Shown here in pieces: positions 10,243 through 23,938 of a stretch of 27,099 nt of DNA. The stretch's first letter is position 1. The number at the start of each line of letters is the position of its first letter. This DNA is from Basidiobolus ranarum. Lineage: Eukaryota > Basidiobolomycota > Basidiobolomycetes > Basidiobolales. A model generated the notes under the pieces. It saw nothing but the letters and a program-made list of their open reading frames with translations, was not told the origin of the DNA and searched no databases. The DNA lies in the NCBI GenBank assembly GCA_040143965.1, contig JASJQH010000125.1:1-27099 (forward strand). The letters are read 5' to 3'. Position numbers and translations under genes: made by a program.

Positions 10243-11011
10243 GTGTAAGCAAACGGAACAAGTGGAGGAGCGTTCTTGTGAACAAGTCAAGCAGAATCAA
10301 TGGGCAAGAGCCGTAGGCAATATCAACATATATAACGAAACGAATGGGAGTCACCAACCAGTAAAGCTTCCGGTAAAGCCTCCGATGGAGAAATATCCGG
10401 TTTTCAATCTCCGATGCATTGGTGTCTTCTATTTAGGTGGGATGAGGCAGTGAATGGATTGCCAAGGTTATACTCGACGTATCTCAGGCATAAACTTCAA
10501 CCACTGATATGCTATGTATATATTCCCACCGCACATACCGCCAATACATGTAGTTCTAGCTATATACAGCCCAAGTGATTGATGGAGTTCTAGTTTGGAA
10601 GTTGATTTCTAATTTCAGCTCTAGTCCGGTATCTTAGATATCTTACCTTTTGTAGATCAGGTAATCGTCTTTGACTGTTGAGAATCAGGATCACTGATTA
10701 TCGGAGTATCTGAGTATCATTGGCCAGATCTCTCCTATTTTGTTCGATAATATATACACATTTGTTTCGTGCTATTGTTCTTTTTTTCTGACCATCTTAT
10801 TTTAGCGTATTAGTCAGGCTCTACTCACCTCTCTCCTTATTTTCTTTACTTCAATATTTGTCATTAGCCTGTTACCTCCCTTCCCTGGCATTATTAACTC
10901 TCTTCACAACCATCCGCATTTGCCTCTTAACTCCTCAAATTATTTGTATAAAATCTCTTAGAAATATCCACAACTCTTTCTTTTTTCTGTCATTCCAAAC
11001 TTGTATCAAAC
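10243..11011. promoter_or_regulatory. Divergent promoter region between SKP1 and UBTD-like gene
   Basis: 769 bp between the start codons of two divergently transcribed genes. A tataaaat stretch lies about 65 bp before the UBTD start, after a long pyrimidine-rich run (about 10780-10910) typical of fungal core promoters. An open frame at 10115-10453 plus is the antisense shadow of SKP1 exon 1 and its 5' flank. No conserved operator could be identified by eye. Confidence 0.5.
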
Positions 11012-11930
11012 ATGGGCTGTTGCGCTTCTCAACCCGCTGACGATGATGTTCACAACAATCCGGATAGAGTGATACCTAATGCCGGTTCGCTATACTTTCT
11101 ATTCAAGTATCTATATTTTCTCATTTTAACGTTTCTTTTTGTTTCTCATTTAGGAAATAAACCATTGAAGAAAAAAGTAATAACATGGACTTCCGAGACA
11201 CCTCTCACCTTAGCACAACTTCAGGCCCAGCGTGATGGTTTCTGGGACACTGCGCCTACTTACGAGGTTCGTTAGTCTTTTGCGTTTATATATTACTGTT
11301 CAAGTACTCAATCATTTTTTTTAGGGTCGTCGGGATGTTTGGGAAGGTTTGCGTACAGCCTGTGAAACCAATGATCTTATTCACGCTCAAGCCATTGTTG
11401 ATGGACTTCGTCTATCAGTTCCTACCGGTCACTTATCTGATGGCTGTTATGATGAACTCGGCAATCGGTATATAATTCCACAATATTGCTTTGCCGAGCC
11501 AACCAATCTGGTTATGGTCAGCTCAGAGTCCAACGTAAAGCCTCCAGTAGAACTACCAGCGCCTGAATATGAACTAGAGGATAAAAAAGTCAAGCCACAG
11601 GAGGAAGTATCGGACACATCTAAACCTCAACCGATCCCAGTAATTACCGTAACTGAGCACGCACCTGAGCCTGAGGTGGAGGCATTCGGCGATGGGTCCC
11701 AGGAGCTAACAGTCAGATTGAACACCGGTAAAGATGTTCGCATAAAAGTCAGCCCTTCAGAGGATTTGCACAGCGTCAAAGCCAAAGTATGCGCTGCTGA
11801 GAGCGTCGATCCTAGTACTGTCAATATAAAGTTCATTTATTTAGGCAAGATTTTGGATCAGAGCACCACTATTGAAGGGACCAAAATTCCAGCCGGTGGA
11901 GTCATACAAGCTCTAGTAGTGCTTGTGTAG
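11012..11930 (+). CDS. UBTD1/2-like ubiquitin-domain protein
   Basis: Exons 11012-11084, 11154-11266, 11325-11930; 263 aa. After MGCCASQ comes the UBTD block: PLKKKVITWTSETPLT, the QRDGFWDTAPTYEGRRDVWE stretch near residues 48-70, then AQAIVDGLRLSVPTGHL and CYDELGNRY. This matches vertebrate UBTD1/UBTD2 in order and spacing. An acidic Pro/Glu linker (about 130-187) leads to a ubiquitin-like fold at 188-263 (LTVRLNTGKDVRIKV ... FIYLGKILD ... VIQALVVLV). It ends without a GlyGly tail, so it should not be conjugated. Gly2 with Cys3 and Cys4 fits N-myristoylation plus palmitoylation, so membrane attachment is likely (inference). Human relatives bind UBE2D-type E2 enzymes. Introns are 69 and 58 nt. 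Confidence 0.92.
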
Positions 11931-12700
11931 TCACATTCTATGTACTTCCCCTCTATCGTTACTTTCCAAACTCTAGGAATCCAAAACTGTCTTGATGACA
12001 TATTATTTCGCTTCAATTTCATACCATTTTGAAAACCCTTTCGAGTATTTTTACACCTTGAACCTTGCCATCCATCTGCTTAATCTATGCTTTTATGTTT
12101 TTTCCTAAAATTATTGCCCTTTTCTGATTGTCTTTCGAATGTATTCTAAGATGATTGAAATCTGAGGATTGTACAATTGTTATAACAATCATCCAGCTAT
12201 TTTTCTTAACTAAATGTATTTCGGACTCTAGTTATTTGTAATTAAAAAACAAACCTCATTAATTATTCATGAAAGTTAGAAATAATCGCTATTCGAGGAT
12301 AAATACTGCGAATTTCCTCAATTAATAATCCAAAGTGAGGAAAATTAAATCAGTTGAGTGAAATATTATCGCAAAATATTGGAAACGTCATATTTCTATG
12401 GGAATGATATTGCGAATTCAGTTGGGTGATGCTTATCGGCTACGTAATCCTATTCAAAAAACCTACCACACCAAAGAGATAGGGCCGCGTAGAAATTCAA
12501 AGCATAGCTCGACTCCTTTGAATAAAGTTTTTGATTGTATTGTTACTGGTGTTACTTCAAACAGCTACTAAGAAAGTTCACCAGTTCTTCCAAGTTACCT
12601 TTAGCTCCTTTATTCACTTCAAAACCTGAAAAATACATTCACTTTTATTTTCACCTTACAAAGCCTTTTCGTTTAATCTCACATACAACTACTACTAATT
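11931..12700. other. Intergenic: UBTD 3' flank and RPN2 promoter
   Basis: 770 bp, AT-rich, particularly 12180-12420. It includes the UBTD polyadenylation region and the RPN2 promoter. A frame at 12535-12750 runs into RPN2 exon 1 in a different phase and has no domain. I looked for the yeast proteasome control element GGTGGCAAA upstream of RPN2 and did not see it. Confidence 0.5.
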
Positions 12701-15700
12701 ATGTCTGTGTTGACTTCTGCCAGTATGTTTTCTCGATTATATGTAGTTAGGTTTCTCTACTAACCAGTCTCTTGTCTTTTTACAGGTGGTGTTATATCCC
12801 TTCTTGATGAAACCGAAGAGTTGCAAGTCTATGCTCTGAGAAAACTGGACACAATTGTGGATCAATTCTGGGCTGAAATTGCCGATGCGGTTTCTAAAAT
12901 GTAAGATCCTAATGCAAACTCTAACAACCCCACCAAATCAAATATGCTTACGTCATATACAGTGAGATTCTATTTGAAGATGAAGATTTCAAATACAGAC
13001 AGCTTGCTGCCCTTGTAGCCTCAAAGGTATTTCTTTTGAACAATGATGAACCTTTCACTAGAAAGTCTTTAATCTCCTCTTGAATATAGGTCTACTACCA
13101 TCTCGGTGAGTTTGATGACTCTCTCACTTTTGCTCTTGGTGCCGGTGATCTCTTTGACATCTCTTCTAAGTCCCAATATGTTGAAACTATTATCGGTACT
13201 TATCTCTCTATATGTATAACCAAGAGGCCATAGCATTCTGACGATTTTCTTTAATGATTAGCTAAATGCATCGACAAATACATCAATCTTCGTGTCCAGC
13301 AACACGATGATCCTAGTGCATCTGTAGAGATCGATGCTAGACTTCAAAATGTTGTCGAGAAAATGTTCCATCGTTGTTTTGACGACCAAGAATACAAGCA
13401 GGTAATTTCATCGAATCCTTCTGCCCCTCCCCATCTTCCCTCTCTTCTGACCCGGGTTTCTACTGTTTAATAGGCCATTGGTGTCTCATTGGAATCACGC
13501 AGATTGGATATTCTTGAGGAAGCTATCAATAAGGGAGATGCACACGAGCTTCTTCCATATGTCCTTGATATCTCCATGACCCTAGTCCAAAACCTTGAAT
13601 TTAGAAATAAGGTCTTGCGTCTTTTGGTCAAACTCTATCAGAACCTTAACGAGCCCGATTACGTTTCTATTTGCCAATGCTTGGTTCACTTGAATGACCC
13701 CCAAGCTAGTGCTCAACTCCTTAAGGAGCTGATTGGAAAAGATGAGGTATGTTCTTCCGAATTGTTCTTACTAGCTTTGCACCAACTAATCTTATGTCGA
13801 TTTTTAGCATCATTTGCTGATGACCTATCAGATTGCTTTTGATCTCGAAGAGAATGCCACCCAAGATTTCTTACGCCAAGTGTCTAGCGCTCTTCCATAC
13901 GATGAGCTTGAGCCCGCTGACAATCAAGACGAAGACAGCATGGAGGTTGATGGAGAGAAGACCAGTCTTCTTACTAGCCCAACAGTTTACAAGAACATTC
14001 GCTCCATTTTAGCTGGAGAGCAATCAATCAAGCTCCACTTGGAGTTTTTGTTCCGTAACAACCATACCGATTTACTCATCTTGAAAAATACCAAGAACTC
14101 CCTTGAATCTCGTAACTCCATGTACCACTCCGCTGTAACATTCTCCAATGCTTTCATGCATGCTGGTACAACTGTCGACGAATTCTTAAGACAAAATTTA
14201 GAGTGGCTTTCTCGTGCCTCCAATTGGTCGAAATTCAGTGCTACTGCAGGATTGGGTGTTATTCACAAGGGCCACATCAGCCAAGGATTAGCTTTATTGG
14301 CACCTTATCTTCCACAAGAAGGTGTTAGCGGTAGCGCTTATTCTGAAGGTGGTTCTTTGTTTGCTCTTGGCTTGATCCACGCAAACCATGGCTCCAATGT
14401 CTTAGAGTACCTCACCAATGCTTTGAAGAACACACAAACCGAAGTTTTGCAACACGGTGCTTCTTTAGGTCTAGGCGTTGCTGGTATGGCAACCGCTAAC
14501 GAACAAATCTATGAAGACTTGAAGACCGTTTTGTTCAGCGATAGTGCTGTTGCTGGTGAGGCTGCAGGTCTTGCCATGGGTCTTGTTATGCTTGGCACTG
14601 CGTCTGAGAAGGCTCTGGATGAAATGTTGCAATACGCTCATGAAACCCAACACGAAAAGATTATTCGCGGTTTAGCCATTGGTATGTCACTTATTATGTA
14701 TGGTAAAGAGGAAGAGGCCGATGGTTTGATTGAACAACTCACCCGCGATAAAGACTCCATTCTCCGTTATGGTGGTATCTATACCATTGCCATGGCTTAC
14801 TGTGGTACCGGTAACAACCGTGCTATCAAGCGTTTGCTTCACGTAGCTGTCAGTGATGTGAATGATGATGTTCGTCGTGCCGCCGTCACCGCCCTTGGCT
14901 TCTTACTTTTCCGCACACCACAGCAAGTTCCTAGAATGGTGCAGCTATTATCCGAAAGCTTCAACCCTCATGTACGTTATGGTGCCACATTAGCACTTGG
15001 TATTTCATGTGCTGGTACTGGACTAAGAGAGGCTATTGAACTTTTAGAGCCCATGACTAAGGATCCCGTTGATTATGTTCGTCAAGGTGCTCTTATCTCG
15101 TTAGCGATGATTCTGATTCAACAAAATGAAGCCACCAACCCTAAAGTCACTAGCATTCGCAAGTTGTTCGAAAAGATCATTGGAGATAAGCATGAAGATG
15201 CCATGGCCAAATTTGGAGCTGTCATTGCTCAAGGTATTATTGATGCTGGTGGTCGCAACGTCACCATCTCTTTACAATCCCGTTCTGGTCACTCCAATAT
15301 GTCAGCTATTGTCGGTATGGCTATCTTTACTCAATTTTGGTTCTGGTTCCCACTTACGCACTTCCTCTCCCTTGCCTTTACCCCTACTGGTCTTATTGGT
15401 CTAAACAAGGATCTTCAAATCCCCAAATTCCAATTTGTCTCCAATGCTAGACCCTCCTTATTTGCTTATCCAGCCCCTACCAAGCCAGCTACCACTAGTG
15501 TAGTCGAGAAGGTTGCCACTGCTGTACTCTCCACTACTGCTAAAGCAAAGGCACGTGCCAAGAGAAATGAAAAAGAAAAGGGCACTTCTGTTGAGCCAGA
15601 GGCAATGGAAACTGATGATAAGAAGGAGGAAACCAAGGAGGAGAAGAAGAAGCCACGCAAGAAGGAAGAATCTTTTGAAATTCTGGACAACATGGCTCGT

Positions 15701-15925
15701 GTTGTTCCCTCTCAGCTTCAGTACATCACATTTAAGGAAGACTCTCGTTACACACCTCTTAAGAAGGGAGTTGTAGGGGGTATTGTGATGTTGAAAGATA
15801 CAAAGCCCGGAGCTGAAGAAGAATTAATGGCACTCAGTGTTCCCACTGTAGAAGCCTCATCATCCACTACTGATGAAGAAGAAGCAGCACCACCCGAACA
15901 GTTTGAATACCCCTTTGAGAATTAA
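12701..15925 (+). CDS. RPN2: 26S proteasome regulatory subunit Rpn2 (PSMD1)
   Basis: Largest non-ATPase scaffold of the proteasome 19S base. Exons: 12701-12722, 12786-12900, 12963-13026, 13090-13195, 13262-13401, 13474-13746, 13808-15925; 2838 nt, 945 aa (human 953). The N-terminal helical region starts [16 protein letters not shown] and includes [20 protein letters not shown] and FALGAGDLF. The toroid of PC repeats follows ([51 protein letters not shown]). Conserved blocks [18 protein letters not shown] and [20 protein letters not shown] identify Rpn2 rather than Rpn1. A Lys/Glu-rich insert (about residues 800-850) and the C-terminal FEYPFEN acidic end complete it; the Rpn2 C-terminus docks Rpn13. 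Six introns of 61-72 nt all fall in the first third. Exon 1 is only 22 nt. Confidence 0.96.
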
Positions 15926-17203
15926 ATTCACTTTTAAATTATATGATTTCGCTTCAGATTTAATCACCCCTTCCCATCCATTCTCTCCTCTTTCTCTCGG
16001 TGTACGCTATGTATCCTAGCGTATGGTCACCCCTCTCTCTTGTAAAAACAAACTTGAATGTTCCTTTACACAGCCACGAGGATGTTTCAAGAAATCACCT
16101 TTCTTTTGCCACTATATTATTGATTTCGTTTCACTTTTTTATCTTTCTTCATGTGTTCCATATACCCATGTGGTCTACATCAACATACATTTGTTATTCA
16201 TTCTTGAGCGAATTCAGATAAAGAGCCAAAAAATAATGATTACATATACGAATATCGATTAGCTATATTTATCTTCACCAACTTTAACTCCAACAAACCT
16301 TGTGCTGATCATGAATCTCATTTACGATCATGATTGCTTTATTCAATCTGCTGGATTTGCTTTGTATTATTCTTCATTTGAAGCCTGCATAATATTGCCC
16401 CCTTTTCCAGGAGGATCAATAGGACCGAGCGTTGATGGAGTTGGGTCCGATTGCCGCAGCCTAGGACTTTTTTTCTCCTTTTTTTTCCTATCTCTGAGCA
16501 TACATGAAAGACGATTGGCTGGTACGCGATCAGGTTCGTGATTCTGTAGTAACGCGGCAATATCTCTATTACTGGTACGCATTGTTGGTTTTCGCTACAC
16601 TTGGTTGTAAAAAAAATAGTGAAAAGACGGATTTCTCGCCATATTGTACTCGATCCGCGGAGTTTGACGCATCTACTATTCTGGATCCTACCATTTAGTT
16701 GTTGTATCTAGTAATTTGATCTACGGTGGTAGTAGTAATGGTGAGGGTTTGAAACAAATCTCTGAATCAATGAATGACAAAAGATAGTAAATGAATAAAA
16801 ATCGATCTTGATTGGTTAATTGAATGGCTCATTTGGATTGCGTTCTCGATTTTGTAAAGGGGAGAATGAGCTACTCTTTCGCCTTAATCAAGCTTATTTT
16901 CTTGTCTATTTACTGCGTACACTTTCTTTGTGCTGTTTCTAGTGACTTCTTAGTTCAGAGTTTTTTTCTTCACTCTCTTAATTGAATTAACCAAAACATT
17001 TCACCTAGTAGAGCCAGTGCTCAATAGGTGTCATCTTGTTTTCCCTTTCTTCCTGACCATACTTGACGTCAAGATTACTTTTGGGGGTTTTTTCTTCTGG
17101 ATTAATATTCTAAAAGCTCTCTACCTCCTTGACGTGAACAAGAAATATACATCTAATATATATACATACATAGTATTCATCATTTTTTACTTGCGATTCG
17201 ACA
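15926..17203. other. Intergenic: RPN2 3' flank and WEE1 upstream region
   Basis: 1278 bp without a convincing gene. The first ~250 bp is pyrimidine-rich 3' flank. Short frames at 16302-16541, 16339-16560 (minus) and 16504-16698 overlap each other, lack domains and look like chance. The last ~200 bp is T-rich with ATATATATACATACATAG about 50 bp before the WEE1 start, a plausible core promoter. A tRNA B-box-like ggttcgtgattc at 16533 has no supporting stems. Confidence 0.5.
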
Positions 17204-19471
<2,268 letters not shown>

Positions 19472-20858
19472 ACAAAGCTGGATATGGTTTTAACAATCTT
19501 GTCCAGCTATGCGTCTTTATCTATCCTGTCCATTCCTATACCACATTTTCATCCTCGTCCTTACCACCTTTTGAGTTATATTTCTTATCCTCCTCGTTTG
19601 TTTCGGTTCCAACACAATCTACCTCACCATATTTAAGTAACAGGCAGGGCCAAGTTATCATTGGGAGCGGTGATTCGGTCCCGTACGTTTTGCAACCCAA
19701 GACCCAACGACAGCTTACTTAGCCGATTTTCCAGGAATTCTCGATGTATCTTCCCCACCCCCTGCCCATTTGCTATTCGAGGTAGCTCTTGTTAACAGAG
19801 CAAATGCATATCTTTAGAGTACCGTTGTTTTTGCACCGAGTAGTGTGAATCATCAGGGCCAAAAGGTCGGGAACGAAGCAGACAATTCTCAGATGAATAG
19901 AACTATTGACCTTTGCGAACCGAAACGAGACGTCTGGACCCAACTCATATTTATCGATGCTCTTGGAGTACTTCCATTTAGTTGAATGCGACGTTAGGTT
20001 GCTAATTCATAAATTTTGGTATTACCCAAATGAGGAAGAATTTCTTTCATACATGTTTATTTATGTATGTGTGTATATTAGGTTAGAGTATTTTTTAACA
20101 ACTTTCAAGATTGTTATTGACCATCGGATTTTCCCACTTATACCTCATTTACTAATAGTCCCCCGAATTCAACACAAGTTCCACATAGAACATAGTATCC
20201 AACTTCCAATATATATCTCAATCATGTCAACGCTGTCTTATCTATTGATGTATACTGCGACGGAAACGGAAACCGAAAATAAGTAAAATTGGGATGTTAT
20301 TACAAGGGACATAGCGATGGTTTCTATTCAATGCTGATGTTTATTCTTGGAGATGTGAAGCACCCTGACACTCGACCAAACCAAGTAATATACGTGGTTG
20401 AAGTGACATACTCGTGTAATACTCACTTAGTCATTGGTGTCACCAGTTGAAGATTCACCGACTTTAAATGGTAAGTCACTAGCGTCAATAGCTGAGCGAT
20501 TCATATTAAGATAATGACAAGTGACACAGGAATCATAACAAGAAATCATTTCTAATCTTGTCTCTCTTCCTGTCTTCTCCTCGGTTTTAACCGGCTACTC
20601 AACTCATGAATCTTAATAAGCAAAAATAGATCTGCAAATGAATGATTTCATCTGACAAATCTTTAAATTCCCTAATGATATGGTTTGTGCGAGTAGGAGT
20701 GTACATGTTGTATGAGTGTAAGTGTGGGGGAGTGGTTACATATCATTGAGCGGATAAATCACGGACGGCGAAAAGGATCACGCGAGAGAGATTTGGTTAT
20801 AAATGAAGTGAAAGAGGTTACCAAAAGCAACCACAAATCAAATTACCTCAATTCAACC
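19472..20858. other. Long intergenic region before the 4CL-like gene
   Basis: 1387 bp between two plus-strand genes. The stretch 19640-19760 is less AT-rich than its surroundings but matches no RNA I recognise. A 126-codon frame at 19906-20286 encodes Tyr/Ile/Leu-rich sequence ending TATETETENK, with no domain, and I treat it as chance. A small hairpin CGGTT-tt-AACCG lies at 20582-20593. The 4CL-like frame is open upstream to 20712, which is noted under that gene. Confidence 0.45.
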
Positions 20859-22670
20859 ATGATTTTCACCTCGAAACTTCCAGCCATTGAGATTCCCCAG
20901 GTAGATCTATACACCTTTCTATTAGACACACCCAACTCCGTTGCAGAATCTCAAGTCGTTTTGACCAATGGTGCTACTGGTCGTAACTACACATTCTCTC
21001 AATTGAAGAAGAATTCACTGGCGTTTGGAGGGAATTTGGTGAAGAAATATGGAGTAAAAAAAGGAGATGTCTTGGCTCTTTTCACACCTAATATAGTATG
21101 TGTAGTGATGTTTCAATCGATATATTCCTTACATTGAATTAATCGGAGTTTTGTTCACTTTAGACTGAATACTCTACAGTATGTTTAGGTGCATTTGCCG
21201 CAGGTGCCACAGTCACCACGGCCAATCCTGCTTACACACCTAGTGAGCTTGCTCATCAGTTAGGTCAAACCAAGCCTAAAGTGATTGTAACGCTGTCTAG
21301 CTTGGTTGAGACAGTCAAACAAGCCATGGAGATTGCCAAGGTGGATCTACAATTCATCCTTTGTGATAGGGAACTATTTGGTCTTATGGAGGAATCCAAT
21401 AGAACATTTCAACGAGTGAAATTAACGGATCGAGATGTAGCATACATTTGTTATTCATCGGGTACATCAGGTAAATAGAATCCATGGAGATGAAAGAAGA
21501 TCACATTATCCATATGCCACACCCTTTACTCATCTAAATATGTTTAGGAGCTCCAAAGGGAGTACAACTTACTCATCGTAATCTGGTAGCGAATATACTT
21601 CAACAATCCGTCTTGTACGAGAAGAAAGAACAAGATATTGTACTTGGAGTACTTCCATTCTTTCATATCTTTGGACTTTGTTGTATCTTACATGCACCAT
21701 TATACCGAGGAATGCAAGTGATAACGATGGAGAAATTTGATTTATTGGAATTCTTAAAGATCATTGAAAAATATCGAGTCACTATGACTACTATAGTACC
21801 ACCTATCGCTTTGGCTTTGGCTAGACATCCAATCGTTCAAAAATTCGATATTAGTTCTTTGAAAAGTGTCGTTTGTGGTGCGGCTCCTTTGAGTAGAGAT
21901 TTAAGTGAAGAATTAACAGTTGCTACTCGTGGAGGAGCTATAAATCAAGGTTATGGTATGACCGAAACATCCCCAGTGATCGCCGTTAGTATGCCAGGAA
22001 AGATTGTTCTCGGTTCGATTGGAATTCTGGCACCCAATGTAGAAGCCAAGATATTAAGTCCAGAAGGAAAAGGTATGAAAGAAAGAAAAATAAGCATCCT
22101 ATTGGATATAGATTTTTTAACCAGTAAATTTCACTTCATTCATTAGAACTTGGAATCAATGAAGAAGGAGAATTATGTGTTAGAGGACCTAATATCATGT
22201 TAGGTTACTTTAATAACCCTAAAGATACGGCGGATATCATGGATAAAGATGGATTCTTACATACCGGAGATGTGGCTAAAATCGATGAAAATGGATACTT
22301 CTTTATCACGGATCGTTTAAAGGAATTAATCAAATATAAAGGATTTCAAGTGGCACCTGCTGAATTAGAAGCTTTAATTCTAACTCATCCATCGGTCATG
22401 GATGTAGCGGTCATTCCTTTCAATCAACCAGAACAAGCAACCGAAGTACCATTGGCCTATGTGGTGGTAAAAGAAAAATCATTAGAGAATTCCCAAACTG
22501 CTAAAGATATCATCGAATTTGTAAGTAAGAATGTAGTAGCTTATAAAAAATTAAGAGGTGGTGTAAAATTCTTAAAAAGTATACCGAAAAATTCTTCGGG
22601 TAAAATTATGCGTAGACATTTAAAAGATTTATTGAAAAAAGAGGGACTTACACTTACCGCTAAACTTTAA
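20859..22670 (+). CDS. 4-coumarate-CoA ligase-like acyl-CoA synthetase, probably peroxisomal
   Basis: An ANL-superfamily enzyme that joins a carboxylic acid to CoA using ATP through an acyl-AMP. Exons: 20859-21095, 21164-21470, 21548-22072, 22147-22670; 1593 nt, 530 aa, the usual family length. Motifs: AMP-binding loop SSGTSGAPKG (177-186), LPFFHIFG, GYGMTETSP (near 316-324), GELCVRG, hinge region TGDVAKIDENGYFFITDRLKELIKYKG, and catalytic Lys509 in NSSGKIMRR. The last residues TLTAKL match a type-1 peroxisomal signal (AKL). The start MIFTSKLPAIEIP fits the family; an in-frame upstream extension of 49 codons to 20712 lacks similarity and is not used. The substrate cannot be read from sequence: fungal relatives act on phenylacetic, cinnamic or medium/long-chain acids. 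No pathway genes adjoin it. Introns are 68-77 nt. It converges with ARV1. Confidence 0.92.
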
Positions 22671-22790
22671 TTCATTTTTATATACTTATAATAAACTTAT
22701 ATATTGCTTCAGAATGAGATTGCTTTTATTCCATATTTCTAGGAGATTATGGGATGGTGAGGTATGAGGGATGGGGCATGAGAGGGTTGT
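22671..22790. terminator. Shared convergent 3' region of 4CL-like gene and ARV1
   Basis: Only 120 bp separate the two stop codons. A taataaactt stretch about 20 bp after the 4CL stop resembles a polyadenylation signal on the plus strand. No clear AATAAA lies on the ARV1 side, so the transcripts may overlap (inference). Confidence 0.45.
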
Positions 22791-23938
22791 TTATATGGTT
22801 AAAAGAATGGTCATTAAAGTGCTATTCGTTAATTGAATATAAATCATTTGTGCCATCAATTTGATCACTAATCCACAGAGCATCACCAATGTTGTACGTA
22901 AATATCCAAAATCCAAGAACACTAGATTTGATGAAGGGTTTTGGAAGTTAGGATCAGGGAGCAGATATTAATGGATATGAATCAATTGACATATATAAAA
23001 ATCCATCTACCTGAAAGTGCTTCCAAATTTGAAGCAAATACGAATACACTCAATAACCAAGAATATTCCAATTCATTATAATCCCAAATAACCATCAAGA
23101 TGAGTAATAATTTACCAAAACTTGAGATTATAAGAGCCATGGAGACATAGTTATATCTAAATTAAAGTATCAAATGAATCTCTATTCTATCATTAAATTC
23201 TATCATATATAATAAAACTTACTTGATAATCGCATATTTACTTCCAAGACAAAAACTAACCGCTAAACGTACACCAAATTGATACGCTAAAAACTCTAAA
23301 TAGTTTCGTTTAGAAAAAGAGCCTTTAAATATTTCAATGGATTCATAGTTACCTATTAGACATAGCGCTAGTATATAGATATATTGTAGATATAGTGGTT
23401 GGTCACCAAATGGAAACTTCGTCTTCGCATAATATCGCTCTAATTTAAACCATTTGATATCTTAAAATTGTTAAAGTTAAACCAACCTTTCAACAAAAAA
23501 CCACAACAACCATATTCATCAGGTTGACAATGAACGGAAAAGGATACAAACATCAAATAAGATGAGTAGAATTCCAAGTTTTAAAACACTGGGCTAAAGA
23601 AAATTCGTCAAGTAAGGAAGAGGAGATAAAGTAGAACACTTTAGTAATAGGCACATACATGTATTCCTTGATCTTTGTAATCCAATCTATTGAACAGTAT
23701 ATGCCTATATACTTGAGGTTTAAACAGTAACAAGTCGATAAAAATTATCACTGCATCATGTTCTACATATTTATCCACGAAATTTTTGCAGTTCTCCTAT
23801 TCTCATTCAGGTTAGCACTAGAATGCTCATATGGCTTGAATAAAAAATACTTACGCACTGGGTCAAACGAATATTTCCTTTGCTATACTCCATGTAAAGA
23901 GTAGAGACTGGGGTACCACATTCCACACATGTAGGCAT
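22791..23938 (-). CDS. ARV1: ARV1, ER lipid/sterol homeostasis membrane protein
   Basis: ER membrane protein needed for sterol and sphingolipid distribution and for GPI-anchor synthesis in yeast and animals. Exons on the minus strand: 23938-23855, 23796-23659, 23593-23548, 23460-23223, 23156-23011, 22921-22791; 783 nt, 260 aa. The Arv1 homology domain is clear: two CxxC pairs (C4/C7 in MPTCVECG and C28/C31 in TQCENC, likely zinc-binding), YSKGNIRL, DKYVEHD, IDLLLFKPQVYRHILFN. Hydrophobic segments follow (SVLKLGILLILFDVYI, YIYILALCLIG, VSMALIISSFGKLLLILMVI, TTLVMLCGLVIKLMAQ). The start is set by MPTCVECG, as in relatives; the frame is open 22 codons further up. The C-terminal two exons are assigned by hydrophobicity, frame and a VFLDFGYLRT block and are less certain. 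One exon is only 46 nt. Introns are 58-89 nt. Confidence 0.9.

Noticed and set aside
10115-10453. 112-codon plus-strand frame
   Set aside because: Antisense to SKP1 exon 1, which is a clear family match.
11931-12700. Proteasome-associated control element upstream of RPN2
   Set aside because: No GGTGGCAAA-like site seen; the Rpn4 circuit is known from ascomycete yeasts and cannot be assumed here.
16533-16544. B-box-like ggttcgtgattc, possible tRNA
   Set aside because: No supporting T-stem, anticodon arm or acceptor stem around it.
19906-20286. 126-codon frame between WEE1 and the 4CL-like gene
   Set aside because: Composition of AT-rich noncoding DNA, no domain, no plausible splice partners.
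20712-20858. Upstream in-frame start for the 4CL-like gene
   Set aside because: The extra 49 residues are charged and unlike the family; the internal start matches the usual N-terminus.
20859-22670. Secondary-metabolite cluster around the 4CL-like gene
   Set aside because: Neighbours are WEE1 and ARV1, both housekeeping; no tailoring enzymes, transporter or regulator are present.
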